From NCBI GenBank assembly GCA_003550305.1, contig QKYT01000002.1, positions 54,927 to 118,926 on the forward strand: 64,000 bases of DNA. The letters run 5' to 3'. Made by a program: the position numbers and the translations under genes. This document shows, piece by piece, positions 53,097 through 64,000 of this stretch. Below the pieces are notes generated by a model, which saw nothing but the letters and a program-made list of their open reading frames with translations, searched no databases and had not been told where the DNA came from. This stretch comes from Glomus cerebriforme (Eukaryota; Glomeromycota; Glomeromycetes; Glomerales; Glomeraceae). The first letter of the stretch is position 1; each line of letters starts with the position of its first letter.

Positions 53097-55182
53097 ATGA
53101 CTGATATTAATACATTAATCGATGAAGCTATAAATCATGTAAATAAAACTCTTTATGAAGTAATAGTCTTGTATAAAGATGCTCAACATAATAAAAATAT
53201 AACCAAAATTTTATTGGATCGATTTTTTGAAGCAAATACCATCGTTAATATTTTACGAGCAAATGAAGAGTTATTTCCTTCATATTATTATACTTATTTA
53301 CAAAGATTAATTAAAGTTCTTTTAAATATGGAAAATTATATTAAAGAAATAACACAATATAATACAGTCATAAAATTTTTAAAAACTAAAACAATCGAAA
53401 AAAAATTTAAAGATTTATGTAAAGATTATGATGATAATATTAAATTATTAAATTTTACTTTACCAATTGAATTTAAGTTTATTAATCCACAAGATGAAGA
53501 TAAAATTTTGAAAGAAGATATTGAGGAACTTTTAAAATTTCAACAAGTTTTAGCAGAAATTATGAATGAAAAAGTTACTGACACAAATGATAAGATGAAC
53601 TCACTTATAGAAGATGTAATACCAATGCATAGTCTAGCTACCTATGCTAGCCTACATAATCTAAATATAAATATCCTTAACGAATCTCCACTTCCATTTG
53701 AAGATTATGAAAGGATTGATGATGAAAGAATTGATAATCAACCTGATAATATTAGACCAAGAAAATACTTTCATATAAAAACTCGAGAATTATTCGCCTT
53801 TAAGATTATAAATATTAGAGATAAATTGAATCAAGTGCCAGTTTTTAAGAAACTTAAAGATTGTCAAAATATTATTCGTTTCTATGGTATTACTCGTGAT
53901 GAAAATACTCTTTTTGTAGTGATTGAATGGGCAGAAAATAAAAATTTACGTGAATATATTTCTGATCGTGGACAAGATATTGAAATAAGATTAAGATTAA
54001 AAATTGCTTATGATATCGCTAAAGGTTTGAATTTCATTAATTCTATTAAGGTAAGAAATTTTTTTTTTTTTTACATGTTAAATCAAATTATATTTATTTT
54101 ATTTATTCCTTTCTTCATTTCAATAGGTTCATCGAGAAATTTGCTCCAAAAATGTTTTAATTACTGGTAATAATGTTGCAAAGATAATAATGATCTCTCA
54201 ATTGTTATATAATTGTGATCACTATGATGAGAATAAATACAAAGATTATTTCGTATACAGCGCCCCTGAAATGTTATTAGGAGAAATTATGGGAGAGAGA
54301 ATGAAATCAAATATCAGAAGTGAAGTTTATAGTTTTGGTATTCTTCTTTGGGAGATTGCCGAATGTAGAATTCCATACAAACAATTTGACAATATGGAAA
54401 TTAAAAAAAAAGTATTAAATGGGTATCGAGAAAAATTTACAATTGATACTGCTATTCCAGAAACATATCAAACTCTTGTAAATAATGCTGTTGATCAAAA
54501 TTCGGGTCGAAGACCCATGTTCTCAAAAATGTTAATAGATCTCCATGATATCTTTAAAAATTATATTTCTGAGCAACTCACGAATTCTTCAAATATTGAG
54601 AGAAGTACTCCTGCAACTCTTCCTCTTGTACAAAGAATGACTAATAATACTATTGCTACAGAAGATGAAAGTGCTATTATTCACGATTTGGATTCATTCA
54701 ATTATATGTCTATTGAAAGAGTAATTAAAGAACATAATTTAAATATTATGAATAAGAATATATTATACAAATGTTTCGATGCTTATGCTAATATGGGTAA
54801 TCCAGAAGCAAAATATTGGAAAGCTTATTATATTACAGAAGGTTGGTCTGACCTTAAATGTTCTACTGATGAAAAAAATAAAATTGCTGCCCAACTTTTC
54901 AAAGAAATTGCAGATCGCAGTGATGGATTTCCTGATGCACAATTTCGTTATTCGTTAATGGTTATGCAAGGAAAAGGGGTTAAGAAAAATATGGATGTAG
55001 GGATCGATTATCTTCTTAAAGCTGCTAATAATGATCATACTATTGCTATGTTTAATATAGCTACTTATTATTTCGCTAACAATAACAAAGAAATGGGTAA
55101 ATTTTATATGATAATGGCTGCTTCTAATAAAAAATATGAGGAAGCAATTAATTATTGTAAAGCTAACAATATTTACTATTAA
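53097..55182 (+). CDS. MLKL-like helical domain, pseudokinase and Sel1 repeats, 669 aa
   Basis: Exons 53097-54050 and 54127-55182. Residues 1-165 are all-helical and match the pattern of the MLKL N-terminal four-helix domain (YKDAQHNKNITKILLDR, then LKEDIEELLKFQQ). A TKL-type kinase fold follows (about 205-475) that seems catalytically dead. There is no glycine loop. The VAIK lysine remains (K236 in ELFAFKI), but HRD is HRE (320-322) and the DFG box is replaced by IMIS (339-342). SAPEML and GILLWEI are kept. The C-terminus (about 500-669) carries Sel1-type helical repeats (AQFRYSLMVMQGKGV, AMFNIATYYF). In animals MLKL is a pseudokinase whose helical domain permeabilises the plasma membrane during necroptosis. 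The same plan here suggests a cell-death or signalling executor, but that is inference. Convergent with the cysteine-rich peptide genes. Confidence 0.8.
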
Positions 55183-55760
55183 TAAATTGGTTTTAAATAT
55201 TTTAATATTACTTTGAAAAAGAACAAAATTTAATATATTATTATTATTTCTTGATGACGTAGTTTTGTTATTCTTTTCTTTTTTGTAATTTTTACAAATA
55301 GTTGCCACAACAATAAATATAACACGGAAGTATTTACATTTTATCAACGTAATAATCGTTTTAAATAATGCTTTTCATCTTAAATTCTTAGATGGTTTTG
55401 TATATAAAATCTTTAGGACAGTATTCATATTGCAATGAGGATATGATTCATCGATACAATTGTATATTTTGGAGGGGGAACGAATGGTTGTATATAACAA
55501 AAAATTGGCTTATATAAAAGAAAATTCTAATAATTCTTTATTATTTTGTTAGCAAATTTAGTTAAATCAACGTTGGTGTAACCTATGATTAATTGTGATT
55601 ATAACGTGACATTACTTAAAATATGAAAAGTGGTTACACAACGTTACACGTTCATATTGCAATTAAATTAATGAAATTATAATGAGTTATTATAAATTAT
55701 TTATTACCGATTTTAAAATTAAATTCATGACTATTATCATATTTAAAAGTTTTCAAATTT
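55183..55760. other. convergent spacer, MLKL-like gene to peptide gene 1
   Basis: AT-rich 3' flanks of two convergent genes. Unlike the rest of the duplicated region, this stretch does not match the corresponding positions beside peptide genes 2 and 3. No gene is seen. Confidence 0.5.
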
Positions 55761-56059
55761 TCATGGATAATTTTGTTTGCAGATTTTTCCATCATGATCA
55801 CAACAAGAACAAGTGCAAGTTTGGGTATTCTGATTAAAGATGCAAACCTCAGTTCCCTCTATAAATAAATATTTAATTTGTTAATAAGTTATAGATTATA
55901 ATAATAATTTAATAGAATAATAAAATAATAATTACCGTCGCAAGAAGGTTCTGGATCAGGACAAGCGTCTCTCTTAGTTAAAGGAATAGCATTGACAAAT
56001 GGTACTACAACGCCAAAAAATAGAAAAATATTTATTATGATAAAAATTTTAAAATTCAT
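55761..56059 (-). CDS. small secreted eight-cysteine peptide, copy 1, 73 aa
   Basis: Exons 56059-55936 and 55858-55761. A signal peptide (FIIINIFLFFGVVVPFVNA) is followed by IPLTKR, a Kex2-type site. The mature peptide of about 43 residues has eight cysteines (spacing C-x6-C-x6-C-x8-C-x-C-x-CC-x6-C), so four disulphides are possible. The core TQTCTCSCCDHDGKIC is well kept in all copies. Size, secretion signal and cysteine content fit a candidate secreted effector or antimicrobial-type peptide, but there is no functional evidence. This copy keeps the dibasic KR and has the most diverged first exon. It is convergent with the MLKL-like gene. Confidence 0.85.
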
Positions 56060-57169
56060 TGTTCGTTATTTTTAGTTTGAATGTTTAGTTTGAATTTGTT
56101 GAGATTGATTTGAGAATTATTTTAAAAATAATTTTAACACCACCTGTATTTAAAGAAATTATAAAATCGATCATCGTCACGACGAATATTTGTGTTAAAT
56201 TAAAACTTCTTTCTTGTTTATCATAAAAAAAGTTATTTCTGGCTAGAGATATATAAAATGTGAGCTTTAATTTGGGTGCGCGTGGTTAACTATGTAAATC
56301 AAAACTATATCAGGTTCTTATTTTTATATAATTATTAAATAATTTACTTTTTAAATGGTTTTTCTATCTTAAGGTCTGATTTTTTTTTAGATATTTTATA
56401 TTTAATGAAGAAATTGCTTCGTAATAAAGTCATTTGATATAATTTTTTTTCTCAAAATGCAGAATAATTAAAGCTGTACACAGGAATCATATAAACGCTA
56501 TTTTCAATTATAATCATGATTTAAATTTGTATTCAATGTATTTTGTCGTTATATAAAAAAAACTTTTTAAACTAATAATTTTTATTATACATAGTTATCC
56601 TACAGCCAAATAGGATCATGCTTTTTTTTACCGTGCTGATATTTTTTTTATTAAGCTATAAATAAACTACAATTGCATAATTATTATTGATATTTTTGAC
56701 GTTATTCCTAAAAATAATGTGAAATATTATAATAAAGAAAAAAATCATCATGCAAGTAAATTATACATTCTTTCTTGAACTTGTTGTGGCATTTTATATG
56801 AATATAAGTAAAAAGGAATAAAGAAAAAAGTAAAAGGGCGCGTCACGAAAAGCCAGAAAATAGTTTAAGCATGATCAGCATGATCATGGATATCACCGAA
56901 CTGCGAAAAATAACTAATATTTAACCGCATCACGTGCATCGCGCATTTTGCCCATTTCGTATTTCCGGCCCTTCCCTAATTTATATTTCATACAACAATT
57001 AGATAATTTTATTTGTAACACTATAATCCCTATAATTTCTTCCGTATGAAGATCTGAAAGAATACAGTTGTGGATGATGATTTTTCATGATTAGTATTAG
57101 AATTAAATAAGCATATATAATATATTATACAAGTATTAAGTATTTTGATGCTCATGCTATATTCTCAAG
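56060..57169. other. spacer between unit 1 and the first Sel1 fossil
   Basis: Promoter side of peptide gene 1; a TATA-like TATAATTTCTTTAAATA lies about 90-110 bp upstream of its ATG. The stretch around 56928-56995 is repeated near 58757-58830 and includes a CACGTG E-box. No further gene is seen. Confidence 0.55.
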
Positions 57170-57415
57170 CCGAAAATCTTGCAGATTATGGTGATAAATT
57201 CGATACAAAATTTCATTATTCTTAAGCAAGAAAATGACATTAAGAAAATTAGGAAAAAGCGGTTGAATACCTTTTTAGAGTCGCTAAACAGAATTATGTT
57301 GTGGCTATGTTTAATTATTATTGATCTCACGAGAATGAAGTATTATATTATAATGGCTACTGCTGATACAAAAATATGAAGCAAGCAATTGATTATTGAA
57401 TATTTCTTATAAATA
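57170..57415 (+). pseudogene. Sel1-tail fossil of an MLKL-like/kinase-Sel1 gene, copy A
   Basis: The plus-strand sequence reads like the C-terminal Sel1 region of the gene at 53097-55182 but with stops and frame changes: an F.FHYS piece (like AQFRYS), then the YLF/AKQNY.VAMFNYY piece (like LKAANNDHTIAMFNI) and a terminal KQAIDY (like EEAINY). Only the 3' end of the ancestral gene is present. It lies where a convergent kinase-Sel1 gene would be expected relative to peptide gene 2, in the same order as the intact pair to the left. Confidence 0.6.
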
Positions 57416-57981
57416 AAAACATTTGACACGTAAATCTTATAGTAAATCTTTCATATATCTGTTTAGAAATATTTAATAGATTATTATCATTTCTATCAAT
57501 CAGATTTATTTTGTTTCATTTCTTTAAATTTTTGCCATCATTGTATGAATTTTTCATATCGTATCATACTGCTGTATTATGAATAGAACAATTTATTGAA
57601 ACATCGCAAAACCGATGTTTTTTTTTGAATAGCTGACTAGTTGTTTCAGTTATTTATATATTATGGGGTTTTGTAATAAAGAAAACAATAACCTAATTTT
57701 GATTTTTAGTCTTATAGTCTTACATAGTAATCCACTAATATGTTTAATAATATATCGAAAACATCATTATGACAATAATTGAAAATAGAAGATTTTATTT
57801 CAATTGAATTGTTAAAACAAAATTGGTTTAAAAAATAAAATAAAATAAACAATAATAATGAATAACTGATAATAAATGACATTGAAATTGAATTAATGAT
57901 ATATTTAGTATATTGTTAACTAGCTACATTATATATTACATGATTTTAAATGAAAATTAGACTATTATTTTTAAAAGTTCT

Positions 57982-58285
57982 TCATGGGAAATTCTGGTCG
58001 CAATTTTTTCCATTATCATCACAACAAGAACAAGTGCAAGTTTGGGTATTCTGATTAAAGATGCAAACCTCAGTTCCCTCTATAAATAAAAGTTTAATTT
58101 GTTAATTAAGTTATAAATTATAATAATAATTTTAATAGAATAATAAAATAATAATTACTGTCGCAAAAAGGTGCTTGATCAGGACATTTCGTGGCTCTCT
58201 CGGTTAAAGGAATAGCATTGACAGATGGTACTACAACGCCAAAAAATAGAAAAATATTTATTATGATAAAAATTTTAAAATTCAT
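57982..58285 (-). CDS. small secreted eight-cysteine peptide, copy 2, 74 aa
   Basis: Exons 58285-58159 and 58079-57982. The signal peptide is almost identical to copy 1. The processing site reads LTER in place of LTKR, so Kex2 cleavage is doubtful. The eight cysteines are conserved; the mature part starts ATKCPDQAPFCDKG and ends NFP. One extra codon in exon 1 accounts for the length difference. The intron position and phase match the other copies. Candidate secreted effector. Confidence 0.83.
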
Positions 58286-59827
58286 TGTTTGTTATTTTTA
58301 GTTTGAATGTTTAGTTTGAATATGATTGTATTTAAAGAAGTTAAAAAATCGATCATCGTCACGATGTTAAACTTCTTTCTTGTCTATCACAAAAAAAGTC
58401 ATTTCTGGCTAACATGTGGTTAACTATGTAAATCAAATTTTTATATAATTATTAAATAATTTAGTTAATACATTTTTTTTTAGTTGAAGTTACGAAGATT
58501 TACCAGTAAATTATTTTACAATTTTACTTTTTTAAGTAGTTTTTCTATCTTAAGGTCTGTTTTTTTTAGATATTTATATTTAATGAAGAAATTGCTTCAT
58601 AACTTTGTTAATAAAGTCATATTTTTCTGTAAATCTAATTGAACAGGAATCATATAAACGCTATTTCCAATTAAAGAATTGTATATAAAAGGTTTAGTTG
58701 TATTCAATGTATTGTCGTTATATAAAAAAACTTTTTAACTAATAATTTTTATTATAGTTAACCGCATCACGTGCATCGCGCATTTTGCCCATTTCGTATT
58801 TCCAGCCCTTCCCTAATTTATATTTCATACAACAATTGGTTCTCGAATATATTAACAAATATTCAATATAATTTTATTTCTGGATAACCCCTATAATCTA
58901 TACAGTTGTGCAGATGATGATTATTCATGATTAGTATTTATATGTCGATTGATAGAGCAACTAGAATTAAATAAGAATATATAATATATTATACATGTAT
59001 TTTGATGCTCATGCTAAAATGTAAATACTGTATTGTATTCTCAAATTGAAAATCTTGCAGATTATAAATTCCTTGATATAAAATTTCATTATGCTTAGGC
59101 AAGAAAATGACGTTAAGAAAATTAGGAAAAAGCGGTTGAATACCTTTTTAGAGTCGCTAAACAGAATTATGTTGTGGGTATATTTTAATTATTATTGATC
59201 TCACGAGGATGAAGTATTATATGATAATGGCTACTGCTACTGATACATAAATATGAGCAAGCGATTGATTATTGAATATTTTCTATAAATAAAAACATTT
59301 AACACGTAAATCTTATAGTAAATCTTTCATATAATCTGTTTAGAAGTATTTAATAGATTATTATCATTTCTATAAATCTGATTTATTTGTTTCATTTCTT
59401 TAAATTTTTGCCATCATTGTAATTTTCCATATCGTATTATACTGCTGTATTATGGATAGAACAATTTATTGAAACATTGTAATAACGATTTTTTTTGACT
59501 TGTCAGTTATTTATATATTATGGGTTTTTGTAATAAAGAAAACAATAACTAATTTTGATTTTTAGCACACTTATATGTTAATAATATATCGAAAACATCA
59601 TTACTGCAATAATTGAAAATAGAAGGTTTTTAAAAAGTTTTTATTTCAACTGAATTATTAAAACAAAATTGTTTTAAAAAATAAAATAAAATAAATTATA
59701 ATAATGAATAATTGATAATAAATGACATTGAAATTGAATTGATGTTCTATTTAGTGTATTTTTAACTAGCTACATTATTTATTACATGATTTTAAATGAA
59801 AATTAGATCATTATTTCCAAAAGTTCT
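58286..59827. other. spacer between peptide genes 2 and 3
   Basis: Duplicated flanking DNA that parallels 56060-57981, with small deletions: part of the upstream promoter stretch present at copies 1 and 3 is missing 5' of copy 2. Apart from the Sel1 fossil at 59040-59285 I see no gene. Confidence 0.6.
59040..59285 (+). pseudogene. Sel1-tail fossil, copy B
   Basis: A near-duplicate of the fossil at 57170-57415 with the same internal frame breaks (for example agaaaattaggaaaaagcgg at 59114). It was therefore already broken before this unit was copied. It retains the MFNYY-like and terminal AIDY-like pieces only in fragments. Confidence 0.6.
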
Positions 59828-60134
59828 TCATGGGAAATTCTGGTCGCAATTTTGTCCATTATCATCACAACAAGAACAAGTGCAAGTTTGGGTATTCTGA
59901 TTAAAGATGCAAACCTCAGTTCCCTCTGTAAATAAAAGTTTAATTTGTTAATTAAATTATAAATTATAATAATAATAATTTTAATAGAATAATAAAATAA
60001 TAATTACTGTCGCAAAAAGGTGCTGGATTAGGACATTTAGTGGCTCTCTCAGTTAAAGGAATAGCATTGACAGATGGTACTACAACGCCAAAAAATAGAA
60101 AAATATTTATCAAGATAAAAATTTTAAAGTTCAT
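59828..60134 (-). CDS. small secreted eight-cysteine peptide, copy 3, 74 aa
   Basis: Exons 60134-60008 and 59925-59828. It is very close to copy 2: LTER processing site, ATKCPNPAPFCD start, and the same TQTCTCSCC core and DQNFP end. Changes are few (Ile to Leu in the signal peptide, Asp-Gln to Asn-Pro in exon 1, Lys to Gln in exon 2). The upstream promoter stretch resembles copy 1 more than copy 2. Candidate secreted effector. Confidence 0.83.
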
Positions 60135-62734
60135 TGTTTGTTATTTTTAGTTTGAATGTTTAGTTTGAATGTTTTGTTTGAATTTATTGAGAATGATTTG
60201 AGAATGTTTTGAAAATAATTTTAACACCACCTGTATTTAAAGAAGTTCTGAAATCGAATCTAATGAAAATCGTAATTTATTTAATTTAGGCATCTAATTT
60301 AAATTAATCAATAAGAAATGATAGATCGACTAGTAGAGAAACGAAATTACGAAACGTATTAAATTCAATATTATCGATCATCTGTATTATTAAATTACCT
60401 GTTTCATGTTTCTTTATTGGATTTGATAAAATTACGCTTAATAATGTATTAATCGAAGAGCTCTTTATTTGATACTACAATTAGAAGGTCGATGAATTTT
60501 TAAGGTGCATATTGCGCCAAAAATCATACATTCGCCGGATAAAAGAAATCCTCCACTGTTAACCGATAAAAATTTTTTATCCGTGGATACTAAATGGATC
60601 AATTAGCGACCGATAAATTATAAAAATTAACAGCTTACCATCCGTATTCGGAATTCCTATATTAATTCAAATAGATCAGATGGTAATGCACACGCCGATT
60701 AAATTTTCCGTCAGAATTTAATAATATGATTTATTGCAAAGAACCCTTCAATATAAAATATCTAAAAAATTGTTGTAATATAAATAATTGAAGTGACTTG
60801 AGAATTATATAAAAGATTAAAAAATATCTTGGATAAGAATATCTTGCAGTAAAAGAATTTGGAATAGCAAAAATGTTGGCAAAAAAGTGATGGTAAAAGG
60901 ATAGCTCCTTAATGAAAATCGTAAAATAATCCTTTAACAGTTAATCTCAATATTTGTAAGAACCATATATAAGTGAGAAGATCAAATTAGCCCACTATCC
61001 CAACTGGTGACAAAAATTCGTTACGTAAAAAATAGACTTAAAAAATATGCTATATATCAGGATCTTTTTTATTGGTGAGCAAGCATAATATTCTTGGTAA
61101 AAAATTCTCGTATTACATGATTGCATTACGATTGTATTCATAATGATAAAGAAAGTAAGTAGCAATTCTTTTTATATAAAAAAAAATTTCAAATTTTCGT
61201 AGAAAAGCAAACCGAACCAGCAAAGTGTAATGATTTTTATAACATGATTGTGTCTTTTTTTGTATGAATCCTGTTATATATAATACTCTAATCCATAAAA
61301 GGGTTTAACAGGTCTGGGGGATTGCTACACTACCCAAAAAAAGATCATTTATTTGTTTATCTTAAAACCTGGTTTGTCGATCATTTTTTCTCACGTCCAA
61401 GCTCTTCCTTTACTAAAATGGCTACTAGAAGAAAAGAACAGTAAATGAAAGATTTCTGAGGTGTTAAACCGTTCTAATAACGCTATTCATAAAGTTATTA
61501 TTTATTTGAATAAAGTAGTGTAAAAAGGTATATTCTGGAATGGGAGTGCACAAAAAAAAAAAATACACTATATTTCCATCCAGATTTCCACTTTACCAAT
61601 TTCTGAATATCAAATTTTCTTACATACAAAGAGAGGCCAAAATTATCCGAACACTTTTCATTGTTAAAAAATTTATATACATATAATATATTGAAGATAA
61701 AACAAATATAACCATTATGTTTTTATTTATTGATTTAAATAAAAATTTAATAATAAATTCCATCACCATAGCTGCTTCAGTTCTGAAATGTTATTGATTG
61801 ATTTTTCATAATATTCTAAAAGAATAATATTTTTTCATACATTCTTAATGTAAATTTCAAGTATTTTTATCATGAAATTTAGTAAGAGTAATAGGTATAA
61901 TATTAAATAAGTTTATTATTTATAATTATTATAAGTATTATGCAAATATAAGTATTATATAAGTTTTTGAAGTTTGTGTAAGTTCATATAGTTTAAAATT
62001 TAAAAATGTATATGAAAGGATTCAAATAATAATAATTATACATATAATCACACTTTAAATAATCTAAAGATTAATTTTGGATATTTATTATATTAACTTT
62101 TATTCTAGTAATTAGAATTTCATGAATTTTAGCTTATTAGATTTGTCTTATTAAGATGAATTAAATGATAATAAATATATGAATTGCATAAATTGTAAAA
62201 TTTATGCAATATGGATTCATATTTCCAAAAAAAATTCTAAAATTATATGAAATAATAATTAAAGTATATAAATTTGTTAATTCTTATTATTAGTATGAAA
62301 TTATATTTTTATTGTATCATATCAACATGTGATAATTTGCATAATTTTGGTAAAATAAAATGGCCAGATAATTTTGGCTATCCTCTGTATAAAAAACCTC
62401 TCAAATTCAGATTTGTTTCCAAATCTATTTACTATAATATTTTTAATTTTAGGATTTTTAGAAATCCATCTAGCATATCAAAAAAAATTTGGTATAAAAA
62501 ATTCAGTATAGAATTTAGTACTTTAGCAAACTAAAATAACTAAAATAATACTGATAATTTTACTATTAAAAATTGATTTTAAATTCAAAAAAACTAATTA
62601 TTAATTATAGCACTCTAATAAAGGTAAATTATTAAAAATAACTGATGAATTTACTACTAAAAATCAAATTCAGACTTAAAAAAACTAATTATTAATAAAT
62701 TATTTTTAGTAAATTTAAGTACCATCCTATATAA
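60135..62734. other. AT-rich region without a supported gene
   Basis: Upstream flank of peptide gene 3, then increasingly AT-rich DNA. The frame at 62274-62534 is open but Ile/Phe/Tyr/Lys-rich with no recognisable domain or good start context. I do not call it. No transposon ends were found. Confidence 0.5.
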
Positions 62735-63010
62735 TAAAAAAAATATAGCAAAAAGATAGTCAAGAAGCATTTGTTACTAATAAATTTACTATTAAAAAAT
62801 TAAATTCAAGTCTAAAAAATCACATAAATTTTGTAATTAAATAATATCCATTTTATTATTTATATTTATTTTATATAGTAAAAAAAAAATATAGCAAAAA
62901 GATAGTTAAGAAGTCTATATTACCAATAAATTTACTATTAAAAATTAAATTTAAGTTTAAAAAATCACATAAATTTTAGAATTAAATAAAATCCATTTTA
63001 TTATTTGTAT
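62735..63010. repeat. decayed tandem repeat, two units of about 140 bp
   Basis: Two adjacent units (about 62735-62880 and 62881-63010) share aaatatagcaaaaagatagt, then a TTTACTATTAAAAA stretch, an AAAAAATCACATAAATTTT stretch and TCCATTTTATTATTT. Shorter, more diverged pieces of the unit occur to the left at about 62550 and 62640. The copies carry many differences, so the array is old. Confidence 0.7.
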
Positions 63011-64000
63011 TTTTAATTAAAATTAAATGAATTTTATAATTAAATAAAATTAACTTATATAAAAAAAATATTATTATATCAAGCAAAATTAGCTTATTTA
63101 AGCAAATAGTTCATAATATCTATATAAGTCTTTTAGATAACTATTAAGATTAATTTCATATTCTTAATTGAATATTAGGGGGGATAACTCTCCTTACTGA
63201 TCTCTATACCCATTTCTCTCAAAAAGTTAAAAAAAGAAAAGTTGCTCTTTTTTGCTATTTTGTATTAAGAAAGTAATCTTTTAATCTTAAAAAAGTATTT
63301 CTATATTGCTAGAGTTAATTAGAAAACTTTAAAAAATATAAATAATAGTCTTCAGTTTACCAAGTTTCTTTGCAAGTCAGATTTTTAATAACTTCTAGTT
63401 ACTTATATCTTATTTCAAGTTAATATTCAAAAGGCTGTTTGGTATTCTAAGGTACTTTCTACAAGTATAAGATAGAAAATAGAACTTGTGCAAAGCAGCA
63501 TAAATCCAAAAGTTAGTCTAATATGAAATTTCTTTGAAAGTCAAAATACTTTTTGCAAAGTTGATATATGGACTTGATATAACAAGAAAAGTCTTTTTCT
63601 GAAATTAAAATTTGGTATTTACCTTTATTAAATTTTATAAATTTATTTTTGTGATAAAAAGATAAAAGAAGTGATCATTTTTGAAATATCAGTATATACT
63701 AAAAACTAAGTCTTATTAGCAAAAACATCTTCAATATAATAAGACTGTAGAAGTCTTTTCTCAATTTTAATAAGTAACTTAAGCTTATTTTTTTGTATAC
63801 TATTGGGTAATTATAACGTAAAAAGTAAGGAAATATTAAAAAATTGATCGATAGCTGATTACTTATTGGTAATTAGTTTAATTGTTACATAATTTTCTTA
63901 GTTTTTATTTCACAGATAATAATTCCTTAATTTATTAGCTTCTTAAAAGGATGTAACATATTATTATTAGAAAATCAAAAAAAAAAGTAAATAAAAAAAT
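63011..64000. other. AT-rich end of window, no gene seen
   Basis: No open frame, splice pattern or inverted repeat was found that I can support. Confidence 0.5.

Larger units (their letters stand above)
55761..60260. repeat. tandem triplication carrying cysteine-rich peptide genes and Sel1 fossils
   Basis: Three related units follow each other. The peptide-gene stops lie at 55761, 57982 and 59828, so the spacings are about 2.2 and 1.85 kb. Shared flanks include TTAACCGCATCACGTGCATC (56931 on; 58759 on), the upstream stretch with atttaatgaagaaattgctt (56401; 58571) and the Sel1 fossil (57170; 59040). Units 2 and 3 are most alike over their whole length. The similarity stops near 60260. The ancestral unit appears to be the 3' tail of a Sel1 gene plus the convergent peptide gene. 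Confidence 0.85.

Noticed and set aside
54955..55347. 130-codon minus-strand frame over the Sel1 repeats
   Set aside because: It is a reverse image of the Sel1 coding sequence and runs into AT-rich DNA.
62274..62534. 86-codon frame in AT-rich DNA
   Set aside because: The composition is dominated by I, F, Y, K, N and S, with no domain or splice support.
1..64000. tRNA, rRNA and CRISPR-like arrays
   Set aside because: I looked for cloverleaf-type GC-rich stretches, rRNA-like conserved blocks and regular short repeats with spacers and saw none. A tRNAscan-type or covariance search was not possible here.

Overview
The window looks like nuclear DNA of an arbuscular mycorrhizal fungus (Glomeromycotina, Rhizophagus-like). 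The grounds are a strongly AT-rich sequence, many short GT..AG introns, TKL-type kinase genes of the Rhizophagus style (Cys-rich leader, Sel1 tail), and fungal wall or secreted proteins. This is inferred from gene style and not from a database match. Two ambiguous bases (n) lie at 140 and 2634. I rebuilt the multi-exon genes by hand, joining exons by splice signals and reading phase, so junctions are predictions.

Layout. 1-2690: mostly empty, with one possible last exon of a gene entering from the left. 2691-8603 (-): a 14-exon gene for a sacsin-like/HSP90-type ATPase of 1610 aa with an HExxH motif near its C-terminus. 8604-11001: divergent intergenic region holding a hAT-like MITE. 11002-26184 (+): a 14-exon gene for a 4709-aa RNF213-like protein (CBM20-like domain, two AAA+ modules, RZ-type zinc finger, no visible RING). 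26970-28628 (+): a TKL kinase interrupted by a single-base frameshift. 29301-38118 (-): a 29-exon gene for a 2132-aa VLIG-type large GTPase whose nucleotide-binding motifs are damaged. 39332-39568: a MITE with TTA target duplications. 40125-41284 (-): pirin, with a candidate one-nucleotide exon. 42273-45669 (+): the WDR91 homologue. 45670-48133: transposon relics. 48134-49206 (-): an unrecognised, frame-broken gene. 49836-50507 (-): a GPI-anchored cupredoxin. 51640-52141 (+): a secreted Kre9/Knh1-like protein. 53097-55182 (+): a protein with an MLKL-like N-terminal helical domain, a pseudokinase and Sel1 repeats. 55761-60134 (-): three tandem genes for small secreted eight-cysteine peptides, separated by fossils of a Sel1 tail. 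60135-64000: very AT-rich DNA with a decayed tandem repeat.

How it may fit together (inference): three giant genes sit almost side by side in the first 38 kb. They resemble families known in animals from cell-autonomous defence (RNF213, VLIG) and from chaperone-like quality control (sacsin). About 15 kb further on is a gene with the plan of a necroptosis executor (helical bundle plus pseudokinase), next to an expanding family of secreted cysteine-rich peptides. This could be an immunity or cell-death neighbourhood in a fungus that often hosts endobacteria. Adjacency alone does not prove that the genes work together.
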